Positions 1 to 7,453 of a DNA stretch of 52,575 bases are shown in pieces (the first letter of the stretch is position 1; each line of letters starts with the position of its first letter). The position numbers and the translations under genes were made by a program. The notes under the pieces were generated by a model. That model worked only from the letters and a program-made list of their open reading frames with translations, did not search any database and was not told the DNA's origin. Source of the stretch: Acidimicrobiaceae bacterium (lineage in GTDB: Bacteria > Actinomycetota > Acidimicrobiia > Acidimicrobiales > RAAP-2); assembly GCA_003152015.1 (NCBI GenBank), contig PLZF01000029.1:1-52575 (forward strand), read 5' to 3'.

Positions 1-174
1 GGAGATCGAAGCAGGTCCTGGTCACGATTGCGGACCTCGTTCAACGACGTGGCACACCTCAACCCGGTCAACGCCGACGGCACTCCCCCCGAGCGGATTC
101 AACACGACCCGTCACTGACCCAGGTCGAGCGGTTCCTCAACTGGGCGACTCGGGTGAAGGACACGCCGAGGTAG
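1..174 (+). CDS. C-terminal end of an unrecognised protein, cut by the window edge
   Basis: An open frame enters from the left edge and stops with TAG at 172-174, giving 57 visible residues that end in FLNWATRVKDTPR. The residues are mixed and polar with no membrane segment, and they read like genuine coding sequence. I do not recognise the family. The start and most of the gene lie outside the window. The next several hundred bases hold only gene fragments, so this gene may also border a rearranged region. That it is coding at all is an inference from its open frame and composition. Confidence 0.4.
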   Translation, partial: GDRSRSWSRLRTSFNDVAHLNPVNADGTPPERIQHDPSLTQVERFLNWATRVKDTPR

Positions 175-429
175 GGAATGTGAAGGAGAGCTCCGACCGC
201 TTGCGGCGGCCCTGACTGATCTGAAGGGCTTGTCTGGCACTGGTGACTGTGCAGGCGTGCGACGGCTGCAGACTCCGCGCGAATTTCGAGCGCGTCGCAT
301 CAGAACAAAAGGGGTGCCAGAGGTCGGAGTGAACAGTGTGAGGCAGAAGGGCTCGCCGAACGGCAACGTTGACAGCTCAGCCGAGCGCGCGGATCGAACC
401 CGCGCCCAGCCCGCCGGGGTGGAAAGCAC
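175..429. other. Intergenic stretch with no recognisable gene
   Basis: No frame here resembles a known protein on either strand. A short T-arm-like sequence near 387-401 does not extend into a tRNA. The stretch sits between a truncated gene and a probable relaxase relic and is best read as decayed DNA. Confidence 0.4.
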
Positions 430-640
430 TAAGATTTCACTCCTGAATTCCGCCTGGCACTCACGTACGATGCGGGCGAGGGTGATCCGTAGGGGGTTCT
501 GCCCACAGCTCTCATGTGGTGCGCTCCAGTTCCGCTCTGCTCAACCCGGGCATCCGTTTACCCTCACGGCCTTCGACGACGGTTAGGCCGTAGGTGCGCT
601 CGATCTCGGCTCACACCTGGCCAAGGACGTTGCATCTCAA
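430..640 (-). pseudogene. Possible relaxase/mobilisation protein fragment
   Basis: On the minus strand the frame near 510-610 reads EIERTYGLTVVEGREGKR followed by MPGLSRAELERT. This resembles the linker and C-terminal part of MobA/TraA-type relaxases, where a YGLTxVEGR-like motif precedes a (T/S)RAELE helix. The frame is closed by stop codons on both sides. A second frame downstream (about 440-490) continues with LARIVRECQAEFRSE, which fits a frameshifted continuation. The assignment rests on remembered motif style, not an alignment, so it is tentative. If right, it is a relic of a conjugative or mobilisable element. Confidence 0.35.
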
Positions 641-769
641 GACCCTCCGGATCCCGACCGCGGCACGAGCGTCTCTCATCCAGTAGCACCAGCGGTGGGC
701 AGTGACGTCGATGGAAGTAGAGAATCCCTGGTCATCGGCGAAATCGAGTTTGTGCACCCCACAGGCGTG

Positions 770-1000
770 GATGCGGTTCTCGGCACCCACAGGGTGCCAG
801 TGCGGCAAGCGCCAGCGCATATGCGCCACCAGTTGATGTACCCACTGTGACGAACTGGTCGATGCCCAGATGGTCGACTACCGCCAATGCCTCGGGGATC
901 CAATCAGCGATTGTGCGGACCGGCCGGGCTTCGACAAGCCATAGCCCGGCCGGTCTATGCCCATGATGCGAAGGCCAGCCGCGACTGCCTCGGATCGAAG
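770..1000 (-). pseudogene. Alpha/beta hydrolase remnant, frameshifted
   Basis: One minus-strand frame gives LRIMGIDRPGYGLSKPG, a classic alpha/beta hydrolase segment after strand 4. After a frameshift near position 900 the sequence continues as IPEALAVVDHLGIDQF and VGTSTGGAYALALAAL, where GTSTG is the nucleophile elbow (G-x-S-x-G). The N-terminal strands are missing because the neighbouring binding-protein gene ends at 1011, and the frame is lost below about 770. It is therefore truncated at both ends and frameshifted and cannot make an active enzyme. The family identity is clear from the two motifs. Confidence 0.7.
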
Positions 1001-1010
1001 GTGTGCGGGC

Positions 1011-2684
1011 TCAGGAGCCGATCCAGATCTGGGTGGGCCAGACCGCACCGGTGATGAACGGGAAGGCCTTGGCCCCGGAGGGCGTGGTCGGATTGGCGAA
1101 ATTCTGCACCTTGGGCTGAGCACCGCACGACCACACGGCGCGACCCGTCCAGATGTAGGGGATGTCCGAACCCATCAACCTCCCCACCTTTTGGTACGCG
1201 GCCGTTCGATCGGCCTGGGCGGGGGATTGGCGGCCCTGGATCAGTGCCGCCTCCATGGCCGGGTCGGTATTGCGGGCCATGTTGATGGAGAACACCGGAT
1301 TAATGTTGGTCGGACTCCAGAAGATGTAGTTCAAGTCGGGGTCGATGGCCCCGAACTGCCGCCACGCCTGTGCCTCGAAGGTGCCGGACAGGGCGGTGTT
1401 GATTTGCTTGTCCTGTTGGACGGGGCTGAGGGTAACCTGCATGCCCACCGTGTTGAGCTGTTGCTGGAGAAACTCGGCAATCTTTGTCGTGCTCGCGTCG
1501 GGCGTGTGGTCGATGGTCACCGACACCGGCTTGCCCGTCTCTTGTCGCACCTGTTGGACCAATTGCTTGGCCTTGGCCGGGTCCGGTGTCGGGTAGCCGG
1601 TAGGTGCGAAGTAGGGCGATCCGCTGACGAACGGCCCGTTGGAGGTCGGGCTGATTCCCTTGTCGATGACCTGGGTGTACAGGGCGGAGTTGACGGCCAT
1701 GGCCGCCGCCTGGCGAACCTTGAGGTTGTTGAACGGCGGTTGGGAGAGATTGAGGAGCAGACAGTTCATGTCCGGCTCACCGGCAACATGGACCGAGTCG
1801 TCGATGTAGCCCAAAGAGGTGTCGGCGCGGAGGCTGCTGGTCACCGTTGGCATGGAGGTGTGGATGATGTCCACGCTCCCCGACATGAGGCTGGCCAGCA
1901 ACTGGCTGCCGTCGGGAATGGGCTTGTAGGTGATGCTGTCGAGGTAGGGAAAGCCGGGTCGCCAGTAGTGGGGATTCTTGGTGGCGGTGAAGTGGTCGTT
2001 GGGATTCCACACTTCGTAGACGAACGGGCCGGTGCCTACCGGCTTCCCTGCGTGCTGGGGGTCCTTCAGCATGCTCGGCGCGGCGATGAAGGCGATCTGG
2101 CCGCCGATGCCACCGGCCAAGTAGAAGTCGAAGGGCACCCACGGCGATTTCATGGTCACCGTGACCACAAGTGGGCTGGTCACGGTAATGGTGTCGATGG
2201 TGGTCACGGCCGGCCCGGTCAGGCCCGAAGCCTTTTGTGCGCTGAAGTTGTAGGCCACCGCCGCAGCGTCGCAGGGGGTGTTGTCGTGGAAAAGCACGTT
2301 GGGACGCATGGTGATCGTCCACACCGTGTAGTCGGCGTTAGGGGTGATCGACTCGGCCAGGTAGGGCTGCACCGAGCCGTTGGCGGCGACAGCGGCCAGT
2401 GGGTCGAACACCGTGCGGGCGTACATGATCCCGGTGGTATCGAACGTGCCCCAGGTGGGGTCGAAACTGGTGTCCTCGGCTTCGACACCGAAGATCAGCT
2501 GGCCACCCGGTTTGGGAGTGGCGGTGGAGATGCCACTCGGGTGGGTAGCAGTCGCGGACTTCGAGGAACCCGAGCCCGAACTGCATGCGGCCAACAGGCC
2601 GCCCGATGTTCCGATGGCGGCGATGCCGGCCCCGGCGGCCGCCCCCCGGGCCAAGAACGAGCGCCGGTCGATTCGATCAGACAT
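1011..2684 (-). CDS. ABC transporter substrate-binding lipoprotein, peptide/nickel family (SBP family 5)
   Basis: This 557-residue protein begins with a Tat-type signal (RRSFLARG, then a hydrophobic stretch) ending in a lipobox, LLAAC, so it should be exported and lipid-anchored outside the membrane. The mature part has family-5 features: GGQLIFGVEAE near the N-terminus, FDPLAAVAANGSVQPYLAE, and YWRPGFPYLDSITYKP mid-protein, as in DppA/OppA-like receptors. It probably binds a peptide or other small solute for an ABC importer. The ATG at 2684 has a good ribosome site (AAGGGGG) just upstream. No permease or ATPase genes accompany it, so its transporter is elsewhere or lost. The substrate cannot be deduced. 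Confidence 0.9.
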   Translation of the reverse strand: MSDRIDRRSFLARGAAAGAGIAAIGTSGGLLAACSSGSGSSKSATATHPSGISTATPKPGGQLIFGVEAEDTSFDPTWGTFDTTGIMYARTVFDPLAAVAANGSVQPYLAESITPNADYTVWTITMRPNVLFHDNTPCDAAAVAYNFSAQKASGLTGPAVTTIDTITVTSPLVVTVTMKSPWVPFDFYLAGGIGGQIAFIAAPSMLKDPQHAGKPVGTGPFVYEVWNPNDHFTATKNPHYWRPGFPYLDSITYKPIPDGSQLLASLMSGSVDIIHTSMPTVTSSLRADTSLGYIDDSVHVAGEPDMNCLLLNLSQPPFNNLKVRQAAAMAVNSALYTQVIDKGISPTSNGPFVSGSPYFAPTGYPTPDPAKAKQLVQQVRQETGKPVSVTIDHTPDASTTKIAEFLQQQLNTVGMQVTLSPVQQDKQINTALSGTFEAQAWRQFGAIDPDLNYIFWSPTNINPVFSINMARNTDPAMEAALIQGRQSPAQADRTAAYQKVGRLMGSDIPYIWTGRAVWSCGAQPKVQNFANPTTPSGAKAFPFITGAVWPTQIWIGS

Positions 2685-2903
2685 ATTCCCCCTTGGGCTG
2701 TGGCCGAAAACGTCTGTTGTCGGGCTCGTGAAGACAATTCTGATATCGGTCGCGGCCAGCCGAATACCACAGAAATGGTCACCTCACGCCATGACGATAG
2801 CCCTCCGGCCAACTCCTCGGGGGAATTGTCGACGCGGCGATCGGGCGGCGCAACCGCGGCTGACGGGCGTGTCGTGTCGTGTCCGTGCCGGTACTGTTCT
2901 CCC
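2685..2903. other. Divergent intergenic region upstream of the binding-protein gene
   Basis: This spacer between the binding-protein start and a xerC-like relic presumably holds the promoter of the lipoprotein gene on the minus strand. I see no convincing -35/-10 pair or operator palindrome. Confidence 0.3.
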
Positions 2904-3125
2904 GTGACCTGGGAGCTCGAAGCGTTCCGCCGGTCGGTCGGCGCTGTCCCCGGCGTCGGTGCGGTCCTACTCCCGGGACGCCGAGCGGTTTGCCGAGTGG
3001 GCCGGTCGGGGAGGGGCGCAGGGCCCGGCAGATGTCGACCGGATCATGCTCCGTCGCTACCTGGCTTTGATGGCCACCAGGCCGCACTCCAAGGCAACCA
3101 TCTCCCGCACCAGTTCGGAAGGATC
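2904..3125 (+). pseudogene. XerC-like tyrosine recombinase, N-terminal fragment
   Basis: From a GTG at 2904 the frame reads VTWELEAFRRS. After a one-base shift it becomes SALSPASVRSYSRD, then AERFAEWAGR and VDRIMLRRYLALMATR. This is the SAM-like DNA-binding domain at the N-terminus of XerC/XerD recombinases. It stops matching after ATISRTSS near 3120, where a response-regulator fragment on the opposite strand begins. The catalytic domain with its Arg/His/Tyr residues is absent. It is a truncated, frameshifted remnant and not a functional recombinase. Whether it came from a chromosomal xerC or a mobile element is not decidable. Confidence 0.65.
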
Positions 3126-3205
3126 CTCGGTGAAGCGGGCTACCGCTTCTTCACCACTGGCCACATCCTCGACTGCGTAGCCCTCGTCTTCGAGGGCAAG
3201 TGAGG
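3118..3205 (-). pseudogene. Response-regulator receiver domain fragment
   Basis: The minus strand encodes SLALEDEGYAVEDVASGEE, followed by AVARFTEDP. This matches the alpha1/beta2/alpha2 part of a CheY-like receiver domain (LExEGYxVxxAxxGxEAL). The phosphorylated Asp, the acidic pocket and the rest of the domain are missing on both sides. The match is abutted by the xerC-like fragment on the other strand, so this is a junction between two unrelated gene scraps. It is about 30 codons and cannot function. Confidence 0.5.
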
Positions 3206-3315
3206 ACCGGGACCAGGCGCTGGCGGCTGCCCTGGCCGATTTGGCGACGCCTGCGGACGTTGTGCCGATTGCTCCGCGCGATGGACGCGCGATAGAAGGA
3301 CAGAACTAAGCCCGG

Positions 3316-3347
3316 GAAACACGAAAGCCGGGCCATTTATCCCGGCT
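3316..3347 (-). terminator. Intrinsic terminator after the tRNA-Glu gene
   Basis: On the minus strand a 7-bp GC-rich stem (AGCCGGG / CCCGGCT, at 3341-3347 and 3326-3332) with an 8-base loop is followed by a T-rich run ending near 3316. It lies 18 bases past the tRNA-Glu 3' end and is correctly oriented to end the tRNA transcript. Confidence 0.7.
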
Positions 3348-3364
3348 GACCTGCACTTTTCTCG

Positions 3365-3437
3365 TAGTCCCAACGGGGTTCGAACCCGTGTCTCCACCTT
3401 GAGAGGGTGATGTCCTAGGCCTCTAGACGATGGGACC
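3365..3437 (-). tRNA. tRNA-Glu (anticodon CTC)
   Basis: The sequence folds as a standard cloverleaf. It has a seven-base acceptor GGTCCCA pairing with TGGGACT, an anticodon loop CTCTCAA with CTC at positions 34-36, and a canonical TTCGAAC T-loop. The discriminator is A and CCA is not encoded. It is the last gene of a minus-strand run that includes glutamyl-tRNA synthetase and tRNA-Gln. Confidence 0.95.
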
Positions 3438-3518
3438 GTGTGATGCCACCCCTCGCGAGGCAGATTAGTGATGCCTTTCTGATGTTGCCACGATGCCCTC
3501 GGCGGGGCGTCGTGAACG

Positions 3519-3591
3519 CTCGGGGGGGAGGGCTCGAACCTCCAACCTCATGAACCAGAATCATGCGCGCTGCCAGTTGCGCCACCCCCGA
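3519..3591 (-). tRNA. tRNA-Gln (anticodon CTG)
   Basis: The acceptor TCGGGGG pairs fully with CCCCCGA. The anticodon stem CATGA/TCATG holds the loop TTCTGGT with CTG at 34-36, and the T-arm has TTCGAGC. Most actinobacteria lack GlnRS and charge this tRNA with Glu through GluRS, followed by GatCAB amidation. The GluRS gene lies about 0.8 kb upstream on the same strand. Confidence 0.95.
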
Positions 3592-3725
3592 ATGGGCGAA
3601 CGGCCAATTTAGCCGACATGGAGCATCCACCGGGAATGCCACATGCTCCGGGGTGAAACCGTCGCTACGACCTATAGCGCATGCCAGGCCGACGGGTTGG
3701 CCTTCGAGCCCCTTTTTGCGCCCTT

Positions 3726-4373
3726 TCAGCCGAGCGAAGAATGCAGAGAGGTCAGATGGTTGAAGCCGATGATCCGGCCCAGCCCCTCTCCTACCGTCTC
3801 CTTGGCGTAATACGGCACAGTTGACCGGCCCATGATGGGAGATGTCCGGGTGGGAGTGGGTGACGCGGTAAGACCCACCGACGAGGCGATGGCCAGGCAG
3901 CGGGCCTCGTGGAACCGGTCACTGACCAACAGGATGCTCTTGTCCCCGTGGGCCAGGAGCATCGTCGAGGCCTCCGAGAGGTTCCCCCACGAATCGCTTC
4001 CTCCTACCTCATAGATATCCCGCCCGGGGATGCCGTCGGCGATCAGGTACCGGGCCGACGCTTGGGCCTCAGTGAAGACGTCGCCGGGCTCCTTCGAGCC
4101 GGTGACCACGATGTCGGTGGCGTACCGCTGTTGCCAGAGAAGCTTGGCTTCATCGAGGCGGGCTCTCAGATCCGGAGATGGCACACCGTTGTACTGCGCG
4201 GCCCCCATCACCACGATGGCCCCGGCCGCATGTGGTTGGTAGTGGCGACCGGTCAGATACACCTGCACCGCCGTCACCACGAAGTAAATGAGAATCGCGA
4301 CAACCAACCACAGGATCACCCGGAGTACGAAACGCACCAGCCGGAGACCGGTAAAGGTGGCGAGAAGGCCCAT
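3726..4373 (-). CDS. YdcF/SanA-like DUF218 membrane-anchored protein
   Basis: This 215-residue protein starts with one membrane helix (about residues 12-37, LVRFVLRVILWLVVAILIYF). A DUF218 domain follows: AIVVMGAAQYNGVPSPDLRA, then DIVVTGSKEPGDVFTEAQAS, and SWGNLSEAS. The AxxxxG...GD..TEA pattern and the GNLSEA segment are typical of YdcF/SanA proteins, which sit at the envelope. Their exact reaction is unsettled, with roles in envelope integrity and nucleotide-like ligand binding proposed. The ATG lies 3 bases after the gltX stop, so the two genes are probably co-translated. The link to gltX looks organisational and not functional. Confidence 0.85.
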   Translation of the reverse strand: MGLLATFTGLRLVRFVLRVILWLVVAILIYFVVTAVQVYLTGRHYQPHAAGAIVVMGAAQYNGVPSPDLRARLDEAKLLWQQRYATDIVVTGSKEPGDVFTEAQASARYLIADGIPGRDIYEVGGSDSWGNLSEASTMLLAHGDKSILLVSDRFHEARCLAIASSVGLTASPTPTRTSPIMGRSTVPYYAKETVGEGLGRIIGFNHLTSLHSSLG

Positions 4374-4376
4374 GCT

Positions 4377-5900
4377 CTAGGAATTCTCCACCGGTGCGGC
4401 GTCACCCGGAGTTCCGGATAAGGCACCTGTCCGAAGTCCCTCGAGGGCCGAACCCAATCGGGCCAGCACCTTGTCGGACCCCAATACTTCGAGCGCTTCG
4501 AAAAGCGGCGGCCCCACCCGGCGACCGGTGATGGCCACCCGAATCGGAGCCTGGGCCTTACCCAACTTGCGCCCCACCCCTTCACCAACCGCCAACGTGG
4601 CGGCGTGCAGTGCCTCCGCAGTCCAGTCAGTGCCAGCCAGCCCTTGATAGGCGGCGATGGCGGAAACCAGAATGCTCTCGGCTGCGTCATCCCCGGTGAT
4701 GGCCTTGGCCCACGCTTCGTCATCGACCGGTGGTTCGTCGAGGAACATGAAGTCGACCATGGCCGGTACCCCACCGAGTACGGCCACCCGCTCTTTGACC
4801 AGCGGGGCCAGTCGACGGAATACCTGTGCATCGAACGCGTCATCGGGCCACGGTGCGGACCCACCGGTCAGCCAGGGCCCACAGGCATCGATGAACGCAT
4901 CGACGGACATGGCCCGGATGTACTCGCCATTGAGGTGGGTGAGTTTGACCACGTCGAAGAAGGCGGGTGAATGGTTGACGTCCTCCAGGGCGAACCATTC
5001 CACCAACTGATCGATGTTGAAGATCTCTTCGCCATTGGGCGGGCTCCACCCCAACAGGGCCAAATAGTTCACGAACGCCTCGGGGAGGTACCCCTGATCC
5101 CGGTAGGACTCGACCGCCACCGGATCACGTCGCTTGGACAGCTTCTTGCGCTGCTCGTTGACCAACATGGGCAGATGGGCAAATACCGGAAGGGGCGGTG
5201 TGGGTTCGGGCTCGGTTCCGGTGGATCCATCGGTGACCCAGCCGATGGATGCCAGCGCCTCCCACACCAGAATGCCCCTGGGCGTGGTGGGCAGAAGGTC
5301 CTCGCCACGGATCACGTGGGAGATCCGCATGTCGATGTCGTCCACCACGTTGGCCAGTACGAAGAGTGGGGCCCCGGTGGCCTTCACCGCCACGAAGTCA
5401 TCCATTGCCAAGCACGGAAACTCGACCTGTCCCCTGATCACGTCGACCACCGTGGTGACGCCGGCATCAGGCGTCCGGAAACGTAGGGCTCGATCGTCGC
5501 CTCGGGACAGATTCCGGTTCCGGCAGAACCCGTCGTAGCCGGGGGTCGCTATACCCGCCGCCTTGTTGCGGGCATCGACCTCGTCGCGGCTGCAGTCACA
5601 GGCATAGAGGAAACCCCCGTCCCACAAGGCGTCGATGGCCTGGTGGTAACGATCGATCCGGTCCGACTGGCGGAATGGGCCTTCGTCAGGATCCATCGAC
5701 AGCCAATGCATGGCCGCCACAATCCCATCCACCCACTCCTCGCGGTTGCGCTCGGCGTCGGTGTCCTCGATGCGAAGGACGAATGTACCGCCCGACTTGC
5801 GGGCTACCAACCAGTTGAACAGCGCGGTCCGAGCGCTCCCTACGTGGAAGTACCCGGTCGGCGACGGGGCGAAGCGGACCCTCGGGGATTCCCCGGGCAC
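4377..5900 (-). CDS. gltX: Glutamyl-tRNA synthetase
   Basis: Class I aminoacyl-tRNA synthetase that attaches Glu to tRNA-Glu and, in organisms without GlnRS, also to tRNA-Gln. The N-terminus RVRFAPSPTGYFHVGSARTA carries the HIGH-type signature (FHVG, about residues 18-21). The KMSKS-type loop appears as KKLSKRRDP, and FVLRIEDTDAERN is the conserved RIEDTD block. I chose the GTG at 5900, which gives 507 residues, because it places the signature at the usual position. An ATG 29 codons upstream would overlap the ferredoxin gene. The gene follows ferredoxin by 7 bases and precedes a YdcF-like gene by 3. The tRNA-Gln and tRNA-Glu genes downstream are its expected substrates. Confidence 0.95.
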   Translation of the reverse strand: MPGESPRVRFAPSPTGYFHVGSARTALFNWLVARKSGGTFVLRIEDTDAERNREEWVDGIVAAMHWLSMDPDEGPFRQSDRIDRYHQAIDALWDGGFLYACDCSRDEVDARNKAAGIATPGYDGFCRNRNLSRGDDRALRFRTPDAGVTTVVDVIRGQVEFPCLAMDDFVAVKATGAPLFVLANVVDDIDMRISHVIRGEDLLPTTPRGILVWEALASIGWVTDGSTGTEPEPTPPLPVFAHLPMLVNEQRKKLSKRRDPVAVESYRDQGYLPEAFVNYLALLGWSPPNGEEIFNIDQLVEWFALEDVNHSPAFFDVVKLTHLNGEYIRAMSVDAFIDACGPWLTGGSAPWPDDAFDAQVFRRLAPLVKERVAVLGGVPAMVDFMFLDEPPVDDEAWAKAITGDDAAESILVSAIAAYQGLAGTDWTAEALHAATLAVGEGVGRKLGKAQAPIRVAITGRRVGPPLFEALEVLGSDKVLARLGSALEGLRTGALSGTPGDAAPVENS

Positions 5901-5907
5901 GCCGGGG

Positions 5908-6105
5908 TTACTCGTCCTCGACGATGGTGATGGAACCCGTGGGGCAACCATTGGCGGCTTGGCGGACCTTCTCGCGGAGGTCCTCACCCGGGTGCTCGTT
6001 CAGCACATAGAGGAATCCGTCATCACGCACCTCGAACACCTCGGGCGCGATTCCCATGCATACAGCGTTGCTGGCGCATTCGTCGTAATCAACGACAACT
6101 TTCAT
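5908..6105 (-). CDS. Ferredoxin, [3Fe-4S] type
   Basis: A 65-residue acidic protein of the small actinobacterial ferredoxin family. It has three cysteines (C10, C16, C54) in the pattern DECASNAVC...NGCPTGSI. The usual second cysteine of a [4Fe-4S] motif is Asn or Ala here, which points to a [3Fe-4S] cluster as in partners of cytochromes P450. It would carry electrons in the cytoplasm. The ATG at 6105 has a GGAGG ribosome site and is preferred to a longer frame starting at 6171. No P450 or reductase gene is adjacent; the next gene downstream is gltX. Confidence 0.9.
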   Translation of the reverse strand: MKVVVDYDECASNAVCMGIAPEVFEVRDDGFLYVLNEHPGEDLREKVRQAANGCPTGSITIVEDE

Positions 6106-6199
6106 GTGACCTCCGGGAACTCGGCGAACTGATTCGAGTGTACCGGCCCACACCGCGCGTACCGGGCACACCGCGGCTTGATCGGCTAAAACTCATTGT

Positions 6200-7453
6200 G
6201 TGATGACTCGAGCCGTGACGGCCTACCTCCGACGACACACTCAATCTCGGCCGAGTCGAAGGCGGGCGGCGGGCGGCATACCCATGGCTCTGGCGGTGAT
6301 GGCCACCGCCTGCTCCGCGGGCACGTCCTCAACCCCTTCGACCACCCACGCCGGCGGTAGTACGACGTCGACCACCGCGTCGAGCCACAAATTGCCCGGC
6401 ATACATCACGTGTTCGTGATCATGCTGGAGAACGAGGGTTACTCCTCGACGTTTGGGAACCCCTCGGCCGACCCGTATCTGGCCACTACCCTTCCGTCCA
6501 AGGGAGCCTTGCTGCAGAACTACTACGGCATCGGGCACCTTTCCAACGACAACTACATCGCCTTTGTGTCCGGTCAGGCGCCCAACCCCTCCAACCAGGC
6601 CGACTGCCCGACGTTCGCCAACTTCCCCGCCACCGCCACCGTGGCCGGCAACGGCCAGATCTCCGGTTCGGGGTGCGTGTTCCCCACGTCGGTGCCGACG
6701 GTGGCCAACCAACTCACCACCTCGGGACTCACCTGGAAGGGATATATGGAGGACATGGGCAACGTCCCCACCCGCGAGAGCGCCAACTGTGGGCATCCGG
6801 CCGTCGGGTCGACCGACGCCACCGAGAAGGCGGCATCGGGTGACGGCTATGCCACCCGGCACAACCCCTTCGTCTACTTCCACTCAATTATCGACAATGC
6901 CTCGCTGTGCAACACCCACGTCGTCCCCCTCGGCACCACAACCGGAGCCCTGCCAGAGCGGACGCTGTCGGGGACCACCGGTCTGCAAAGAGATCTCGCC
7001 GCCGTGTCGACCACCCCCAACTTCAGCTTCATCACCCCCAACCTTTGCAACGACGGCCATGACGGCGCCTGTGTGAACCAACCGGGCCAGGGAAGCCAGT
7101 TGGCCAACGTCGACGCCTTCTTGCAGCAGTGGGTGCCGCTCATTACCAACTCAGCCGCCTTCAAGAAAGATGGCCTGTTGGAGGTGACCTTCGACGAGGC
7201 CGATATCGGCGACGCCACCTCGTGTTGCCGCCAGGTTCCCGGGCCGGCCTCGGCCAACCCCGGAATCAACGGGCCGGGCGGGGGGCGTATCGGCACTGTG
7301 CTGATCTCGCCGTTCATCCACCCCGGCACCGTCAGTACCGTGCACTATAACCATTACTCGTCGTTGGCCACCATCGAAGACCTGTTCGGATTGGCCAAAC
7401 TCGGCCAGGCGAAGACGGTCAGCGCGTCCTTCGGCCAGGACATCTTCGGTTAA
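6200..7453 (+). CDS. Secreted phosphoesterase of the acid phosphatase/phospholipase C type
   Basis: The 417-residue protein has a basic N-terminus, a hydrophobic stretch and a likely lipobox ending in TAC (about residue 38), then a Ser/Thr-rich spacer. The catalytic domain starts HHVFVIMLENEGYSSTFGN, the metal-binding N-terminus of the phosphoesterase family that includes AcpA and non-haemolytic phospholipase C. NFSFITPNLCNDGHDG and LLEVTFDEADIGD supply later metal-site residues. It probably hydrolyses phosphate esters outside the membrane. The start could be the GTG at 6200, the adjacent ATG at 6203, or a later ATG nearer the hydrophobic stretch. It converges with the thiolase operon, overlapping its last gene by 4 bases. 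Confidence 0.85.
   Translation: MMTRAVTAYLRRHTQSRPSRRRAAGGIPMALAVMATACSAGTSSTPSTTHAGGSTTSTTASSHKLPGIHHVFVIMLENEGYSSTFGNPSADPYLATTLPSKGALLQNYYGIGHLSNDNYIAFVSGQAPNPSNQADCPTFANFPATATVAGNGQISGSGCVFPTSVPTVANQLTTSGLTWKGYMEDMGNVPTRESANCGHPAVGSTDATEKAASGDGYATRHNPFVYFHSIIDNASLCNTHVVPLGTTTGALPERTLSGTTGLQRDLAAVSTTPNFSFITPNLCNDGHDGACVNQPGQGSQLANVDAFLQQWVPLITNSAAFKKDGLLEVTFDEADIGDATSCCRQVPGPASANPGINGPGGGRIGTVLISPFIHPGTVSTVHYNHYSSLATIEDLFGLAKLGQAKTVSASFGQDIFG

Noticed and set aside
340-420. tRNA-like T-arm near 387-401 on the minus strand
   Set aside because: Only the T-arm-like hairpin is present. The TTC is out of register in the best stem, and no anticodon or acceptor stem could be drawn around it.
957-3203. 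748-codon open frame on the plus strand
   Set aside because: It runs antisense to the well-supported substrate-binding lipoprotein and is His/Gly/Arg/Val-rich in the way of a shadow frame in high-GC DNA. The lipoprotein has clear motifs and a ribosome site.
5901-5987. 29-codon N-terminal extension of gltX
   Set aside because: It lies inside the ferredoxin gene in another frame. GTG at 5900 puts the HIGH motif at its usual distance from the start.
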